From contig JAPXFQ010001708.1 of NCBI GenBank assembly GCA_028564705.1, forward strand, positions 2,501 to 66,500: a stretch of DNA of 64,000 nt, given 5' to 3'. Shown here in pieces: positions 11,691-23,814 of this stretch; the stretch's first letter is position 1; each line of letters begins with the position of its first letter. The notes below the pieces were generated by a model. The model saw only the letters and a list, made by a program, of their open reading frames with translations, was not told the DNA's origin and ran no database searches. Source of the stretch: Apricaphanius iberus. Its lineage: Eukaryota; Chordata; Actinopteri; Cyprinodontiformes; Aphaniidae. A program made the translations under genes and the position numbers.

Positions 11691-12720
11691 ATAAAATTAT
11701 TTGAAGAGGTTTAGATTTTGTGGCTAAGGTGGACAAACCCAAATGGAAAAAAAAGAGTATTTTATTGTATTTTAAGTATGTTTGTATTTCCAATAGTATG
11801 TTGAAAACGTACTTACCCAAATTGTATTTTTTGTAAATATATAAAAAGTGTTCTAGCATCACTCTTTAACACTAACACATTTAACACACTTAAAAATAAT
11901 TGTACTATGTTACACTTTACAGAAATAGATTATTCTAAAATGTACTTTAAATGAAATTTATTTGTACTTTTTAACGTGTACTTATCTGATATTTGTTTTT
12001 TCTCACATTTTTGATATATTTTAAATTGTATGCTGAGAATTGTTATTGTAAGATAAACAGAAAGCATACTTTAAAAGCACACATTTTAATATCAACACTG
12101 TAATATTAAGTTTGAGTGTATTTTAAGTTACATTTGAGTCTAATAATGAAGTGAATTTATTCCCACTAGTTCTTCCGTTCTTTTATACAATTCTTACTGT
12201 GTGTTTATTACACAGATAGTAATTATTGCAGCTGTTCTATAATGTTTAATCAGTTTGGTAAACAAATATGATATTCATATATATAAAAGCAGAGAAGTTA
12301 ACAGGTCTGTAAGTAAACCTTATTTTATGGGTTTTAGTTCATGTATATGCTTATGCATATGCGTAATAATATAAAATGTTAGTAATAATTTCAAGTATGA
12401 AAGTATGTTCTTTCAGAGTATGAAATAAACTGATATTATAATTGAACATTTTAGCACATTAAGAATATATAAGTAGTATAAAGTTTATGTATTTTTAGCA
12501 TGTTAACAAATAATTCTTAATGTACACTACTTACAGTACGAAGTAAGCTTGAATTTTACTAATTAAGTATATATTAGTACATGTAAAACTATATATTTAA
12601 AGTATACTAAATATATTTTAAGTTGTTCCATTTTAGCACATACAAGTATATTAAATACACTTAAAGTTGAGCTTTACTACAATTTTAATTACTATTAAAA
12701 TATATTCAGTACAAAACTAG
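11691..12720. repeat. AT-rich region with recurrent TTTAAAGTAC / GTACTTTAAA-like motifs
   Basis: Short segments such as AAGTATATTTTAAGT, TACTTTAAATG, TTTAAAGTATAC and GTACTTTTTAACGTGTACTT recur in both orientations across about 1 kb. This suggests one or more degenerate palindromic MITEs. No ends can be fixed. Confidence 0.4.
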
Positions 12721-13210
12721 TTGTTCCGAAATAGCAGCTCCAATTTAACTAATCACACTAGAAGTATGATGATGATTAGTGTTGCTTCAAATACACAAAA
12801 GTATGTCAAATTTGTGTATAATTAGTGTGTTTATTTTTCACCTGGGAATATCTTTTCTCAGAGGTACAAATCCTCCATCAGCTGTAATGTTCAGAAACAT
12901 TTTCATGTTGGTGGATTTTACAGTAACCAGAGACCCCAAAGTGGACCGAATTCATGGAATGACCCGTTTCTCATTTTAACTCATATTAAAGAGATTAAAT
13001 ACAACAAGTTCTTTATTAATGATAATTTCATTTATAAATAGTTTATTCATTATGGTCCAACATTTCCACTTTGGTCTCATCTGTCCAGAGGACATTTCTC
13101 CAAACATGATGGGATGTTCTCTGATTGGAGGACTGGCCGTTGTTGCTTTAAATCATTTACCTTCAGTTCAGCAGTCATGTTACTTGAATATTTTCCATAT
13201 TTAAAAATTT
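12721..13210. mobile_element. Probable Tc1/mariner-derived remnant
   Basis: 13050-13110 contains the phrase TTTGGTCTCATCTGTCCAGA followed by GGACATTTCTCCAA. This is common in non-coding parts of fish Tc1-like elements. The flanks (12860-12970) look like the same decayed element. No transposase frame survives. Confidence 0.35.
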
Positions 13211-15374
13211 TTTTTAGTTTTTATGTGAGATCTTGTTCAACAACACCGACAACCTGTTCTTTTATTTATGTATTATTTCAGTTTGCTTAAATTGAACCAC
13301 ACTCCAATTCACAAGTGGCAGTATTGCACACCGAGCGCAATTATAAAATGCGTAAAAGCCATTTTTGTCGCTTTCTGCTCCTGCAAACCAGATTACCAGT
13401 CATGGTGAGGTTATGCATCCTAGCGCAGATTTTTTAAAAGTTATTCTTGGAACTTTCAGGACCCTTCACTTTGGCGGAAGAGGCGCTCACAATTCCAGTC
13501 TCAATGCGGAGCGTTCAGGGCACAACAGGAGAAATGTATGGGGTCAGTTTAGTTTCTTTAAGATGAGGGCGCAATTTATGACAAAACTAGCATAAAACAT
13601 GTTGGGGGGGTGTTGATACTATGGCGAGTTAAACGTTTATCATGATCACAGGAAGTTTGTAACAATCAGTTTATCATCAAATTTCCAAAATCTGTTCTCA
13701 CTTTTACAAAATTTATCTCCGTTTTTTTTTTCTTCCAACACGTAATTATCTCGTGCGCGCTCTCTCGCTTCCAGATTTCTCAGGAAGTGATGTCACAGAT
13801 CCAGACTAGACTAGACGATGCACAATTTTACTTCCCGTGTTTCTGCTCTGCTTTTAATGTTGAATAAAAAAGAAAACCATGCTTATTTCCTGAGAATCTA
13901 ATCTCAGATTTTTGTCTAATCTTCTTACAAAGTGAGCTTCTATTGTTAAAGTGTAATTTTCTAATGCAAAACAGTAATTATTTATTTTAACCTATTTATT
14001 TCCACATATCAAGTTTTTGTCATATTTGACCATGAAAGCCATCTGCAGTATTTGATATCTAACTGTTCTATTTAACATCAGAGAGAAGGAACACTTTGAA
14101 TATGTTAAAACTGGACTAAAAGTGTTTATTTTTGGAAATAAAAATATCATCCTAACATGAGGTCTGATTGCATCATTTCAAAACTTAAGTAAACAGTCTG
14201 GTAATTATTTTCTAATTTTGATGAACTCATTTAGGCTGCATTATTTTCATAGTCGTCTGAATCCCCATTTCTAAAAAGTTGATTTACAGCTGGGATATTT
14301 CAGTTATTCACAGTTAGGAATTTATTTATTGATTATAATTTTATTTTTCAATTATACCTAATTAATGTAAGAGAGAGAAAATAAAAAAATATTAAAAGAA
14401 ATCACATACTATGTTTTTAAGAAATTTAATTTAGGAAGTAAAGTGATGCCATAAAAATGTTCATAATTAATACATGTACCATATTAATCTGTTCAGTGTG
14501 TGACGGTACCATATGGATTATCTGTTCAATGTAATCAGATTGAATCCTAAAATGAATAAAATTTCAATATTGCAGAATATGTTATCATTTAAAAAAAAAT
14601 AGGAGTAAAAAAATGTATTTTTTAAACCATCATCAGTTATAAACAGAATTTGTAACATTTATGCCCTGGAAACATGAAGCATGTTTTATTGTGTTTTAGG
14701 CTGAATCTGCCTGTCGATCTGATGAATCTGATCTAAGCTGTGAACATCTGACTCAGACGTGTTTCCATCGCCCAGTAAAAGACACACTGAAGGGATTTCT
14801 GTCCCTTTTTGAGCCTCGTGATGATCAAACTGCTCCTTCCTGTTCAGTTTTTCCCCTCTTCAGGACTTCCAAGCTCCTGTTTACCATCATGACCTCGTGC
14901 ATCATAAAGAATGCAGATCAACATTTCATGACTCAGCAGGAACACAGAGTTACCGGAGCTGCAGAGAGATTCCTGGTTCTGGTTCTCCTCCTGCATGAAG
15001 GAAGCTCTGGGGGGTGAAGCAGAGACAGAGAGAGAAGAAAAACAGTTTCAGACGAGTAATCTGTCTAATCCATAAAGCTGTGAAAACGACTACGGAGGGG
15101 GGGGGCTAATTTCAAACTAATTTAGCTAAGGTGATTAAGTTGATGGGAAAACAAGCTGTTGAAGGGTTAAGACCAGTTCTGGACTGGTTCCAGTTTAGTT
15201 ACCTCTGAGAGAACACACAGATGATGTCATCATTCTGTTGCCAGACAGTTTAAACTCATAAAACTTATTTTATTCATCCTGTTTGTGAAGAAAAACGGTC
15301 TTTAACGTTCTAAAATATTAAAAATGAATAATATTTGTTTCTTATCTAGTACACGTGTGTAGATGGTTTTAAGA
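13211..15374. other. Intergenic, no feature recognised
   Basis: Unremarkable, largely AT-rich. A C/T-rich GCGCGCTCTCTCGC patch sits near 13755. No supported gene, RNA or element. Confidence 0.45.
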
Positions 15375-15417
15375 AGGGATGCAACAATATCACTTTTCTT
15401 CAAACTAATATGACACT

Positions 15418-15941
15418 AGGGATGCACCGATACTGATATTGGTATCGGGTATCGGCCCCGATACTGCCTAATGTACTGGTATCGGTATCGGTTAAACTTA
15501 ACCGATATTCAAAATGGGGAAAATCTGCAAAAAAATTCACCAAAGAAGATAAATTAAAAAAAAAAGATTCACTTGAAATTTTCTTTTTGTGGTAATTTTA
15601 TATTTTACATCTGTTATTTTGTCTTGATTATGTCTAGTTTTTAAAGTCTGGTGCCTTTATTCTCTTCAAGAAAGGCACCAGAAGTGATTCAGTTTATTAA
15701 TTCAACAATATTTGGCAAGGTACACAACGAGGGCCCAGGCGGGATTTGATCCCACAACTCCCAGGTGAAGGTCATGTGCGCTAACCCGTCAGCCAAACGG
15801 ATATCCCTGTGACCAAGCAGCCATAGTGACTGGACGTCCACACGGTCACAAATAGTATCGGATCGGTATCGGGTATCGACAGATACACAAAATCCAGCCA
15901 TCGGTATCGGGACTGGAAAAGTTGGATCAGTGCATCCCTAG
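15418..15941. mobile_element. hAT-like MITE, family B (TATCGG-rich), carrying a tRNA-like insert
   Basis: The terminal inverted repeat TAGGGATGCACCGATAC is mirrored by TAGGGATGCACTGATCC at the right end. Repeats of GGTATCGG fill both subterminal regions, as in many non-autonomous hAT elements of fish. No coding capacity. It lies inside the family A copy. Confidence 0.65.
15731..15806 (-). repeat. tRNA-like sequence (SINE head or tRNA pseudogene)
   Basis: On the minus strand there is an A-box-like TGGCTGACGGGTTAGCGC, then 36 nt later a complete T-arm GTGGG-ATCAAAT-CCCGC that matches a B box. The acceptor strands do not pair, so it is not a functional tRNA. A SINE head or captured tRNA pseudogene inside the MITE is the best reading. 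Confidence 0.5.
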
Positions 15942-16242
15942 GCACCGATAATTTGATCTGAGTGCTTCGTACCAATGCCTTTATTTCTACCAAACAAAGA
16001 AACGCGAAGAATTGGAAGTCAGGTTTTATTTTCTTCTCTGCTTCTTACCACAAATGATGGTGAATTAGATAAATAAAAGAATATATTAATAAAAATGACC
16101 ACAAAACTAAAACTTCAAGTGACATACAAAAATGTTCTGTGAAATGATTGCAGAGTTTCCATATTCTAAGTATCGGTTCATGGTATCAGTTAACTTTAAT
16201 GAGTACGTTAGAAAGGTATCGGGCCAACAGCGTTCTAATGTA

Positions 16243-16853
16243 CTGCTACTTCATTTTTTCTTTTTTGATCTAATTCACCATCATTTTTGACTCCTACTTG
16301 GGTACGTTTTACTTTCAGTTGAGTAAAGATACGTTGAAGTATTGCTACTCTTACTGGATCCTCTACCCACTGTGCGTAAATCCAGTGAATGAAGAGCAAA
16401 CATATTTTAACCATAACTAAACCAGACACAGAAAGAAACCTGTTTTTTTCTACACCAGCTTTGGTTTGCTAATGTAATCTTCTGTCTGTTGAGCTGCTTG
16501 TTGCATTTTGAGGTCAAGTTAATATACAGTAAACACCCTGAATTGTCACTGGAAGGATGTTTTTCCTTGTTCTAAGTTATATATTTATGTATGTATTGGT
16601 ATTATACTGAAAAAAAGTATTTCATTTGCTTACAATTTCTTATCATTTAATTATGTTGTTTGCATTTTTTTCCATTTTAGTCTTTCAAATACCAGAATTT
16701 ACCCATATATTTTTTTCTATCTGATGACATCATTTTCAAAGTATTTTACTCAAGTAGCCGTTTTACCAAATACTTTTTGACTTTCTGGTAATTATTTGTA
16801 CTGCTGAAGTAGTGCTACTCTTACTTGAGTAAACTCGTCTACGCACCTCTTGT
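16243..16853. mobile_element. Degenerate Tol2-like hAT remnant
   Basis: Recurrent TTTTACTTTCAGTTGAGTAA, GTATTTTACTCAAGTAGC and CTACTCTTACTTGAGTAAAC in both orientations, and a right end GCACCTCTTG (reversed CAAGAGGTGC), resemble the subterminal repeats and CAGAGGTG ends of Tol2-type hAT elements. No transposase is present. Confidence 0.5.
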
Positions 16854-16859
16854 TTAGTA

Positions 16860-17800
16860 ACTTGTTACAGATCTGAGGTTAACTTCACTCGTCCTGCTGC
16901 CGTCCAGCAGCTGCTGTCGTTCTGATGATTACCTAATAACAGAACAAGAGCTCTGATTGGCCCAGAATCTGCAGAGCCGTTGGGGATGAAAGTGGACCAG
17001 GCCAAGCCGAGGCAGATGGACTGTTACGGGGCCCAGACGGGCCCGGGCGGGCCCCTATGGAGCCGCGCCGTGGCCCCGCCTGCCCGCTGCAGATGGGCTC
17101 TAATTGGCCGGGGACACCCAGGTAATTTGGCTGCGCTGAGACCAGATTAGCCATGTCAGATTACAGCAGAGCAGAGTCAGACGGAGTCATCCCACTGCAG
17201 GCTGCAGCGGACGCTGAAAAACAAAAGCTGCTCCGAGGAGGAGGAGAGAAACGAAAGGTTTTCAGCTTCAGTTTCACAAGCGGAGGAAAACACCCCGAGC
17301 CAGCGTTATTTACCGTATCCGCCGGTTCCAACAGATGGTGCGGAGGTCCACATAATCCCTTATTGTTCAGAATGTTTTCATCATGTTGCTGCTGGTTGTC
17401 ATTTCTGAATCAGACACAAATCACCTCCTGATCCTGGATTTAGCCGCCTCCTCCTGGCTAATATGGAGGCTCCATGGAACTGAAAGTGCTGCAGATTTGT
17501 TTGATTCACAGATGAAAACAGATTGAAGGGTGTTTACATCAGGCTGGCTTTAATCCAGATATGATTGTTTGACCCCCATCTCCATGTGAGGAATATGAAC
17601 ACGGCATTTATCTCTTTCTTAATCTCTCTCCTCGGGTTGGGGTTAATTAAACTGCAGCTCAGTCAATCAAAGGCGTGGCTGCGGTATCGATCTGAAGGCC
17701 GAGTTATTGTTCCCCGGCACGCGTGGAGTCCTGCACACAATGAAAGAGCAGCGAGATTAGGACAATTAGGCTCTGATTGTTATCCAGAAGACGGGGAGAA
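16860..17800. promoter_or_regulatory. Candidate conserved regulatory block between prep and prdm1
   Basis: This block is free of recognisable repeats and more balanced in composition than its surroundings. It holds clustered TF-type motifs: GGTTAATTAAACTG, AGTCAATCAAAGG (TCF/LEF core), GAGTTATTGTTCC and CACACAATG (SOX-like), AGATTAGGACAATTAGG (homeodomain-like), near 17640-17790; and GCTCTAATTGGCC near 17097-17110. The enhancer role is inferred from composition and location only. Confidence 0.35.
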
Positions 17801-17809
17801 GCAGAGGAG

Positions 17810-18010
17810 GAAGATTAGATGAGAAGATTTAGGTCAAAGTGATGAAGTGTGGAGGAAGGAAGAAGGCGGGGCAGGGGAAAGGAGGAGGGAGAGGAAAGGT
17901 GGGAGGCGGAAGGGGGAGGATTGGGGTCAGAGAAACTGGTGGCTGAGGTAGAGGAGGAGAGTGATGGGAGGAGGGAGGAAAGGAGAAGAGTCTGATCCCT
18001 GACTGGAGTC
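17810..18010. repeat. Purine-rich (GGA/GAA) tract
   Basis: About 200 bp in which the plus strand is almost entirely A and G (for example GGAAAGGAGGAGGGAGAGGA). It is a homopurine-homopyrimidine tract that could form triplex DNA. No gene. Confidence 0.7.
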
Positions 18011-18221
18011 TTCCTCACCTGATTCCAGGAGCTGCAGCAGTCTGGGGATTTTCCTGATCCGTCTAGACTCCTGAATCAGCACCGCTTGTTTATTTTTCTT
18101 TCTGCTCCTCCTCCTCCTCGACAGCCTAATTAGCAGATATTTCTATTGATCTGCTGGATTTGGTGCTGAAATCTCCTTCTCTGTCTGCCAGACAGATCTG
18201 AACTAAGGCCCTTGTCTTGAT

Positions 18222-18248
18222 CTGGGGGCTTGGGGGGGGGGGGGCTTG
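18222..18248. repeat. G-rich run
   Basis: GGGGGCTT followed by a long uninterrupted G run and CTTGGG. It may form a G-quadruplex and is length-unstable. Confidence 0.7.
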
Positions 18249-18369
18249 GGTTAACCCACCTGTTAGCATCTTTACAACAGTCTGTAGAGCTGAAAGTTCC
18301 CTGATTTCCTCCCCAACAGCATCTGAAATCTGATTGTCTCTGGATGGATGCTGAGATGGACTCCAACAT

Positions 18370-20095
18370 GTTGTAGGGATAAAGGGATCAGCACTAGGCT
18401 GGTTTAAATCATATCTGTCCAACAGATTCCAGTTTGTTCATGTCAATGATAAATCTTCTTCACACTCTTTGGTTAATGGTGGAGTACCACAGGGTTCTGT
18501 GCTTGGACCGATTCTCTTTACTATATATATGCTTCCAATTGGTAAAATAATTAGACAACATGGAATAAATTTCCACAGTTATGCAGATGATACACAATTA
18601 TATTTATCCATAAAACCTGATGAAACCAATCAGTTAGGTAGATTACAAGCATGTCTGGAAGACATAAAAACCTGGATGACTCTAAATTTTCTGCTCCTAA
18701 ATTCAACCAAGACAGAAGTTGTTGTCTTTGGAACAGAACCTATAAAAAGGAAACTGCTAAATCAATCACTTCATCTGGATGCCATTAATTTGGCCTCTGG
18801 TAATAATGTAAAGAACCTCGGTGTAATATTTGACCAACACATGACATTTAATCCCATATTAAACAGGTTTCTAGGATTTATTTATTTCACCTTCGGAATA
18901 TTGCTAAAATTAGAAACATCCTGTCCAGGAGTGATGCAGAGAAACTAGTCCATGCATTTGTTACTTCAAGGCTGGACTACTGTAATTCCTTATTATCAGG
19001 AAGTCCACAAAATGTAATTAAAAGCCTTCAGTTGATCCAAAATGCTGCAGCAAGAGTTCTGATGAATATTAAAAAGAGAGATCACATTTCTCCTGTTTTG
19101 GCTTCTCTCCATTGGCTCCCTGTTAAATCCAGAATAGAGTTTAAGATCCTCCTCCTTACGTATAAAGCCCTTAATAATCAGCTCCATCGTACATCAGAGA
19201 TCTGATTGTTCCATATGTTCCTAACAGAGCACTTTGTTCTCAGACGCAGGTCTACTGGTAGTTCCTAGGATTTCTAAAAGTAGAATAGGAGGCAGATCTT
19301 TTAGTTATCAGGCTCCTCTCCTGTGGAACCAGCTCCCAGTTTTAGTCCATGAGGCAGATACTCTGTCTGTTTTTAAGACTAGGCTTAAAACCTTCCTTTT
19401 TGATAAAGCTTATAGTTAGAATGGTTTAGGTTATCCTGAGTTATCTCTGTAGTTATGCTGCTATAGGTTTAGACTGTTGGAGGACAGACTGACTACTTTT
19501 CTTCTCTCTGCTACTTTTCTCTCCTACTTCTCTCCAGATATATTTTTCTGCTGTTATTGTGATTGTTAACCCAGTTTTCTCTGTGTTTTTCTCCCCATAG
19601 AAGCTCCACATGGTCTGGTATCCTGCTCAGCTACAGCGCCCCCTGCTGGATGGGGAACATCGGTCCAGATGATGCTCAAAGTCACCAAACATCCTCCATG
19701 TCCTGTTATCAACTTTTTACTTTCTTTAACATAGAAAATACTCTTCCATCAGTTCTTTTGTTCTTTCTGTGTCTCTTCTCTGTCTTCTCAGACCCCCAGA
19801 CGGTCGTGGCAGATGACCGCTTGTACTGATCCAGGTTCTGGTTCTGGTGGAGGTTTCTTCCTGTTAAAGGGGAGTTTTTCCTCTCCACTGTCGCTACATG
19901 CTTGCTCAGTATGAGGGATTGCTGAGGAATAGCTGTGGTTGGAGTCTGAATGATCCGGGTACAACCTCACGTCGAGGACTCAGCACAATCTGCTGGGATT
20001 CCTTAAATAGAAAACTTTTAACTGATTGGAATGTTTGTATAATTGTATTTAAATGACTTTTTTTGTGAACTAGTTCTTTATAAATAAACTGAAGT
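18370..20095 (+). mobile_element. L2/Rex-like LINE, RT domain to 3' end, 5'-truncated
   Basis: The longest open part (18469-18948) reads VNGGVPQGSVLGPILFTIYM, then FHSYADDTQLYLS with the catalytic YADD, WMTLNFLLLNSTKTEVVVFG and NVKNLGVIFD. A frameshift near 18850 is followed by [51 protein letters not shown] and LHWLPVKSRIEFKILLLTYK (18880-19175), then decayed sequence with SFSYQAPLLWNQLP (19290-19335). A LINE-type 3' UTR follows with AGGTTTCTTCCTGTTAAAGG and a terminal AATAAACTGAA. The catalytic core survives but at least one frameshift and internal stops make it inactive. Confidence 0.85.
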
Positions 20096-21170
20096 GAACG
20101 GACAGCCAGACAGAGATCTCCTTTTGCTTTCTGCTATGTCCATCTGGACCATCAGAACCTGACCATGCTTTATGTGTTTGACTTAAAGAGCTGCAGCCCA
20201 GAGCTTGTTCTGCTGCAGGAGGCCGACTCGATGGACTGTAGAGCTGTTAGATGAAGTTCCTCTTTCGGCACCATGAAGGCTCACAGCTCTGAACTGAGGG
20301 AATCTCAGCAGCGCCTCCCAGATTTGCTGCTGTCGCGGCTGCAAACGAGGAGGTTTTACGATCGGACAGGCTGACGTCAGGACCCAGAGTCCGCATGAAC
20401 AAAGCATGGGTTTGACCTTTGGCCCTTGTTGTGCTGCTCTCAGGCAGCGCGGCCAATCGTTGTGGCTGAAAGGCATGGAACAGAGAAGTCTGATGAAGTT
20501 ACAGCCTGCCACGCCTCCTGCAGCAGCACCTTCACATGTTTCAGAGTCGGCGATGATGATGGTGCAGATAAGGATGTTGCTGCTGAGGCTCTGGCTCGTC
20601 CGTCTCCTTCCTTCCTCTTCTGTGATGGCATGCAACCAAGAGGAGGTGTGAAAAGGCTTATTTCTGTCTCTCACACTCAGACCCTGAGAAACTCTGACCT
20701 GCGACTCTGCTGCTTGTTGGAATTTGTGAGCTCTGACTTCATCTTAGCCTTGTACGGATGAGCAGACGTTGCAGCGAGGCCCAAATTAGCCGAAGGCTCT
20801 AAGAAGATCCTCCGAAGCCCAGAGCGTTTTCAGCTGCTGCAGCTCCCATGAACCCGCCTGCATCAGGGCACAGATCCCTGCAGGTTCTGCAGAACCAGAG
20901 GAGAGCTGGAGTCTGGGCCCACGGAGCTCCCATGAAGCACCAGAGAGCTCTGACCTCAGCGGAGGAGGCTCTGTGCACACTGAATGTTGCAACCATATTC
21001 AGTTATTAATAGACTGTTTCTGGTGAAGAGCTACAGAGAACAAACGCCTCCGGAAAACCTTCGATATGAGCTCAGCGGTTCTGAGAGAGCTCCGTTAATG
21101 AGTTCTGGCAGAACTTCACAGCAGAACCAGATTAACAGCTTCTATTGTTGTTGTTTTAACCTCAGATCAT
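20096..21170. other. Intergenic, no feature recognised
   Basis: Open frames overlap on both strands at 20183-20761 (up to 163 codons on the minus strand). Their translations are low in conserved-looking motifs and I recognise no family, splice structure or repeat, so none is called as a gene. Confidence 0.4.
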
Positions 21171-21176
21171 AAACAG

Positions 21177-21178
21177 CC

Positions 21179-21209
<31 letters not shown>

Positions 21210-21216
21210 ACACACA
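21177..21216. repeat. Poly-C run joined to (CA)n microsatellite
   Basis: 19 C residues followed directly by about ten CA units. Simple repeat. Confidence 0.9.
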
Positions 21217-21219
21217 TTC

Positions 21220-22140
21220 AGCCTCATGCAGATTAACATTTAGCTTCTGTTTTTTCCAATCTAACCCGGATTATGGTTGATTTATAGATTACATATGTGA
21301 TTTCCCACATATGGGAACAGGATTGCTTTCATAATCCCCAGAGAAGCTTGAATCCATCTTCACCTCCGTGGAGACGATCAGGCGGCCCCGCGCGGAGGTG
21401 AAGTCGGGGTGAAACCAGCCTTCCTCCTGTTTCAGGACAAAGAGGCTTGGAGAAAGTATTCCCGCCCCGGGAACCAGAACATTCTGTCCCTCTTCAAACC
21501 TCTGTGGATTCGACGCGACAGAGAAACACAAAGAGGAGCAGACAGTTCTGAAAAGTGTGGCGTGCATCTGTGTTCCTCCGGCCAGAACTTCTGGGGTTGG
21601 GTCTCCATCGGACTGAGAACGGCTGGACTTTGACTAGGCCGTTCTCACCCCTGCTTTCCACCGTAATAGACGCGCTTTACTCCTGAATTCAACCGCACGT
21701 CCCTTTAGCATCTAAGATGCGTAAGCGAAAGCGTTCCTTCCAGCTGGTAACGATAGATCAGCGAATCACAGCAGAATTGCAATTGCATCAGTTAAAGGGA
21801 AGCATGCAGGGAAACATGTAAATAAGAAGCAAAACCTCACCATGCACTCCCAGAACTGCGGATATTTCTGTCCAAGCCTTCTCCTTTTACATGTTGTCCT
21901 AGTGTAAAAATGATCAACGGCATCATATAAACTTCAAGGCTTAACTGCTCCTGATCTGTGATGGAAAACAATAAATTAGACCCACAGACCGACTGACAGT
22001 CAAGCAATCAGAAACCTGCACACGTCCTTTTACTTTTCGTAAACGGCAGTTTTGCTGTCTGGTCCGAACTAAACTGCTGAACTCGACGCGTTTCAAAAGT
22101 GTAGGGCGTAAAAAAAAATCAAACTGTCAGGTAAACTAAA
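21220..22140. other. Intergenic, mostly unrecognised; possible DNA-transposon debris
   Basis: CTTTGACTAGGCC at 21630-21642 also occurs near 26319, inside a decayed DNA transposon, so part of this stretch may belong to the same family. Nothing else is supported. Confidence 0.35.
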
Positions 22141-22149
22141 GAGAGGGCC

Positions 22150-22500
22150 GTGACTGGGTACTGATTCAAAATGTCAAGAATCAATTTGATTCCGATTCGT
22201 AAGAGAATCAATTATCATGATCCGATTCAATGTGATCCAGTTCCATATAGATATGGATCCATATGCTGTTAAAAACGTTTCACTGAGCTTTTATCTGAAC
22301 TATATGCCTGTAATTCTGTAAGACTTAGTAACAGTTTACCAGGAAAAAAGCTATATTACCGCTTTCAGAACTTAAAACAGCCGTGTGGATTTTTATTCCT
22401 ATTTTAGCTGTAAAAAAAAAGGTCACATTCTAAAAAAATTTAATCGATTTCTGAATTTGCGAATCGTTTTGAATCGGGTTTTCAACACAGCACAACGCTT
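22150..22500. repeat. Probable degenerate MITE rich in GATTC / GAATC
   Basis: GAATCAATTTGATTCCGATTC, GAATCAATTATCATGATCC and, on the far side, TTAATCGATTTCTGAATTTGC and GAATCGTTTTGAATCGGG are subterminal repeats of the type seen in fish hAT MITEs. The ends are not clear. Confidence 0.4.
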
Positions 22501-22619
22501 CTGGGACGTGTCGGGTTCGCGACACCTCGCACCCGGTGGAAACGGTTCCATTGACTCTAATGGCGGCTATCGCGCGCTTCACTGACGTTACGCGTCGGGT
22601 GGAAAGGAGGGGAAAGCCG

Positions 22620-23010
22620 TTAAACCTGAAGCATCCCATAATATCTCTGGCTGGATGTTCATGGAGGTTTAATCTGTTGGAAGGTGAAGCTCCACCCAGC
22701 TTCCCTCTCCCCTCAGCATGATGCTGCCACCACCACATGTTCAGGGTTTGATGCAATGTCAGATTTTTTTCTGGAATCCCATTTTGAGTGAAAACCTTCC
22801 ACTTTGTGTCTGTCAGGTTGGAGAACTCTGGGGAGTTTTCCTCTTCAGCTCCTTCAATAACAAAGATTGTCTGAGGAAAAACAATCAGTGATGTGATTTT
22901 ACATATTTCTGCCTCATCTGGCCAGATAATCCTCTGGGTTAAATGGATCTGATGGGGAGCTAAGCGGGTCAGCCTCGGTAAACAACGCCGAGCCGTTCCT
23001 CTGATTGATC
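22620..23010. mobile_element. Degenerate DNA-transposon remnant
   Basis: CAGCATGATGCTGCCACCACC at 22718-22738 and the surrounding text recur at about 26470-26490 within a similar context. This phrase is typical of non-coding portions of decayed fish Tc1-related elements. No coding frame remains. Confidence 0.4.
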
Positions 23011-23810
23011 AATGATTTCCTGACGGTTCGGCTGTTTGCGGATAATCCTCTTTCTAGCTGTTTACGACTACGGCAGGAAAACACCTTCAGGCTGGTGGGC
23101 GGAGCCAAGTGGAGGTTCTGTTTGTCTGGTTCTGCTCAGATGGTCCCATCAGCTCGCTGGCCACTTTATTAGGCACACCCACTTTACTGATTTGTTCCTC
23201 CAGACAAGTTGCAGACAACGTCTGGGCTCAGAATGAAGAGGACCTTCTTATCGGTCCGGCTTATCAGAACCCGCTGATCTGCTGACGAGATCCTGTCGAG
23301 GTTAGAGGTCAGCGGAGAACGGGGCCCACTGGTTCCAGATGATGGTCTGTGGAACATCATCTCTGAAGGTAGAACACGGGGGAACCTCGGTCCAGACGCT
23401 TCACAGCAGCAGGAACCGCAAACTGAAGTTGTAATTCACCCAGAACCTCAGAACCTGATAGGGCCCATCGGTACCACCATCGAAACACCTCAGCCTACCT
23501 GAATCCAGTCGCTGACGTTCTCTCTAGGAGGGGGTAGAATCATAGATGTTCAGCTGATAGATCTGCAGCTAGGTCATTCTCTGAAATAGGTTCCCTTTGG
23601 GTTCTCTTATTACTGAGAGTTCTATCAACATAACATTTTTCTAAGCATTGCATCTGATGAAGTAGTATTTGTACGTTTATTCACCTCAGCCATAAAATAA
23701 AAAACATTTATAAGGATTTATTTGGTATTTATAGTTGTTTTAAAGCAGTTTTTCTCTTACGGGGTTGAAGATTTTAGCTAAAAGTATCCACTAAGTCCAC
23801 ATTAGCTAGT
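23011..23810. other. Intergenic, no feature recognised
   Basis: GCCACTTTATTAGGCACACC at 23160-23180 is a phrase also found in many fish repeats, so a small fragment of a repeat is likely. Nothing else is supported. Confidence 0.35.
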
Positions 23811-23814
23811 GTTG

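Larger units (their letters stand above)
15375..16238 (+). mobile_element. hAT-like MITE, family A, copy 2, interrupted by a second MITE
   Basis: 15375-15417 and 15942-16238 together correspond to the copy at 2404-2730: AGGGATGCAACAATATCAC at the start, then ACCAATGCCTTTATTTCTACC, CACAAATGATGGTGAATTAG and ATTGCAGAGTTTCCA. The intervening 15418-15941 is a different MITE with its own inverted ends. Confidence 0.6.

Noticed and set aside
15731..15806. Functional tRNA gene
   Set aside because: A- and B-box-like parts and the T-arm are present, but the acceptor strands do not pair and the segment lies inside a MITE.
20183..20761. Open frames of 163 and 111 codons on opposite strands
   Set aside because: Overlapping on both strands without conserved motifs; the composition explains the openness.
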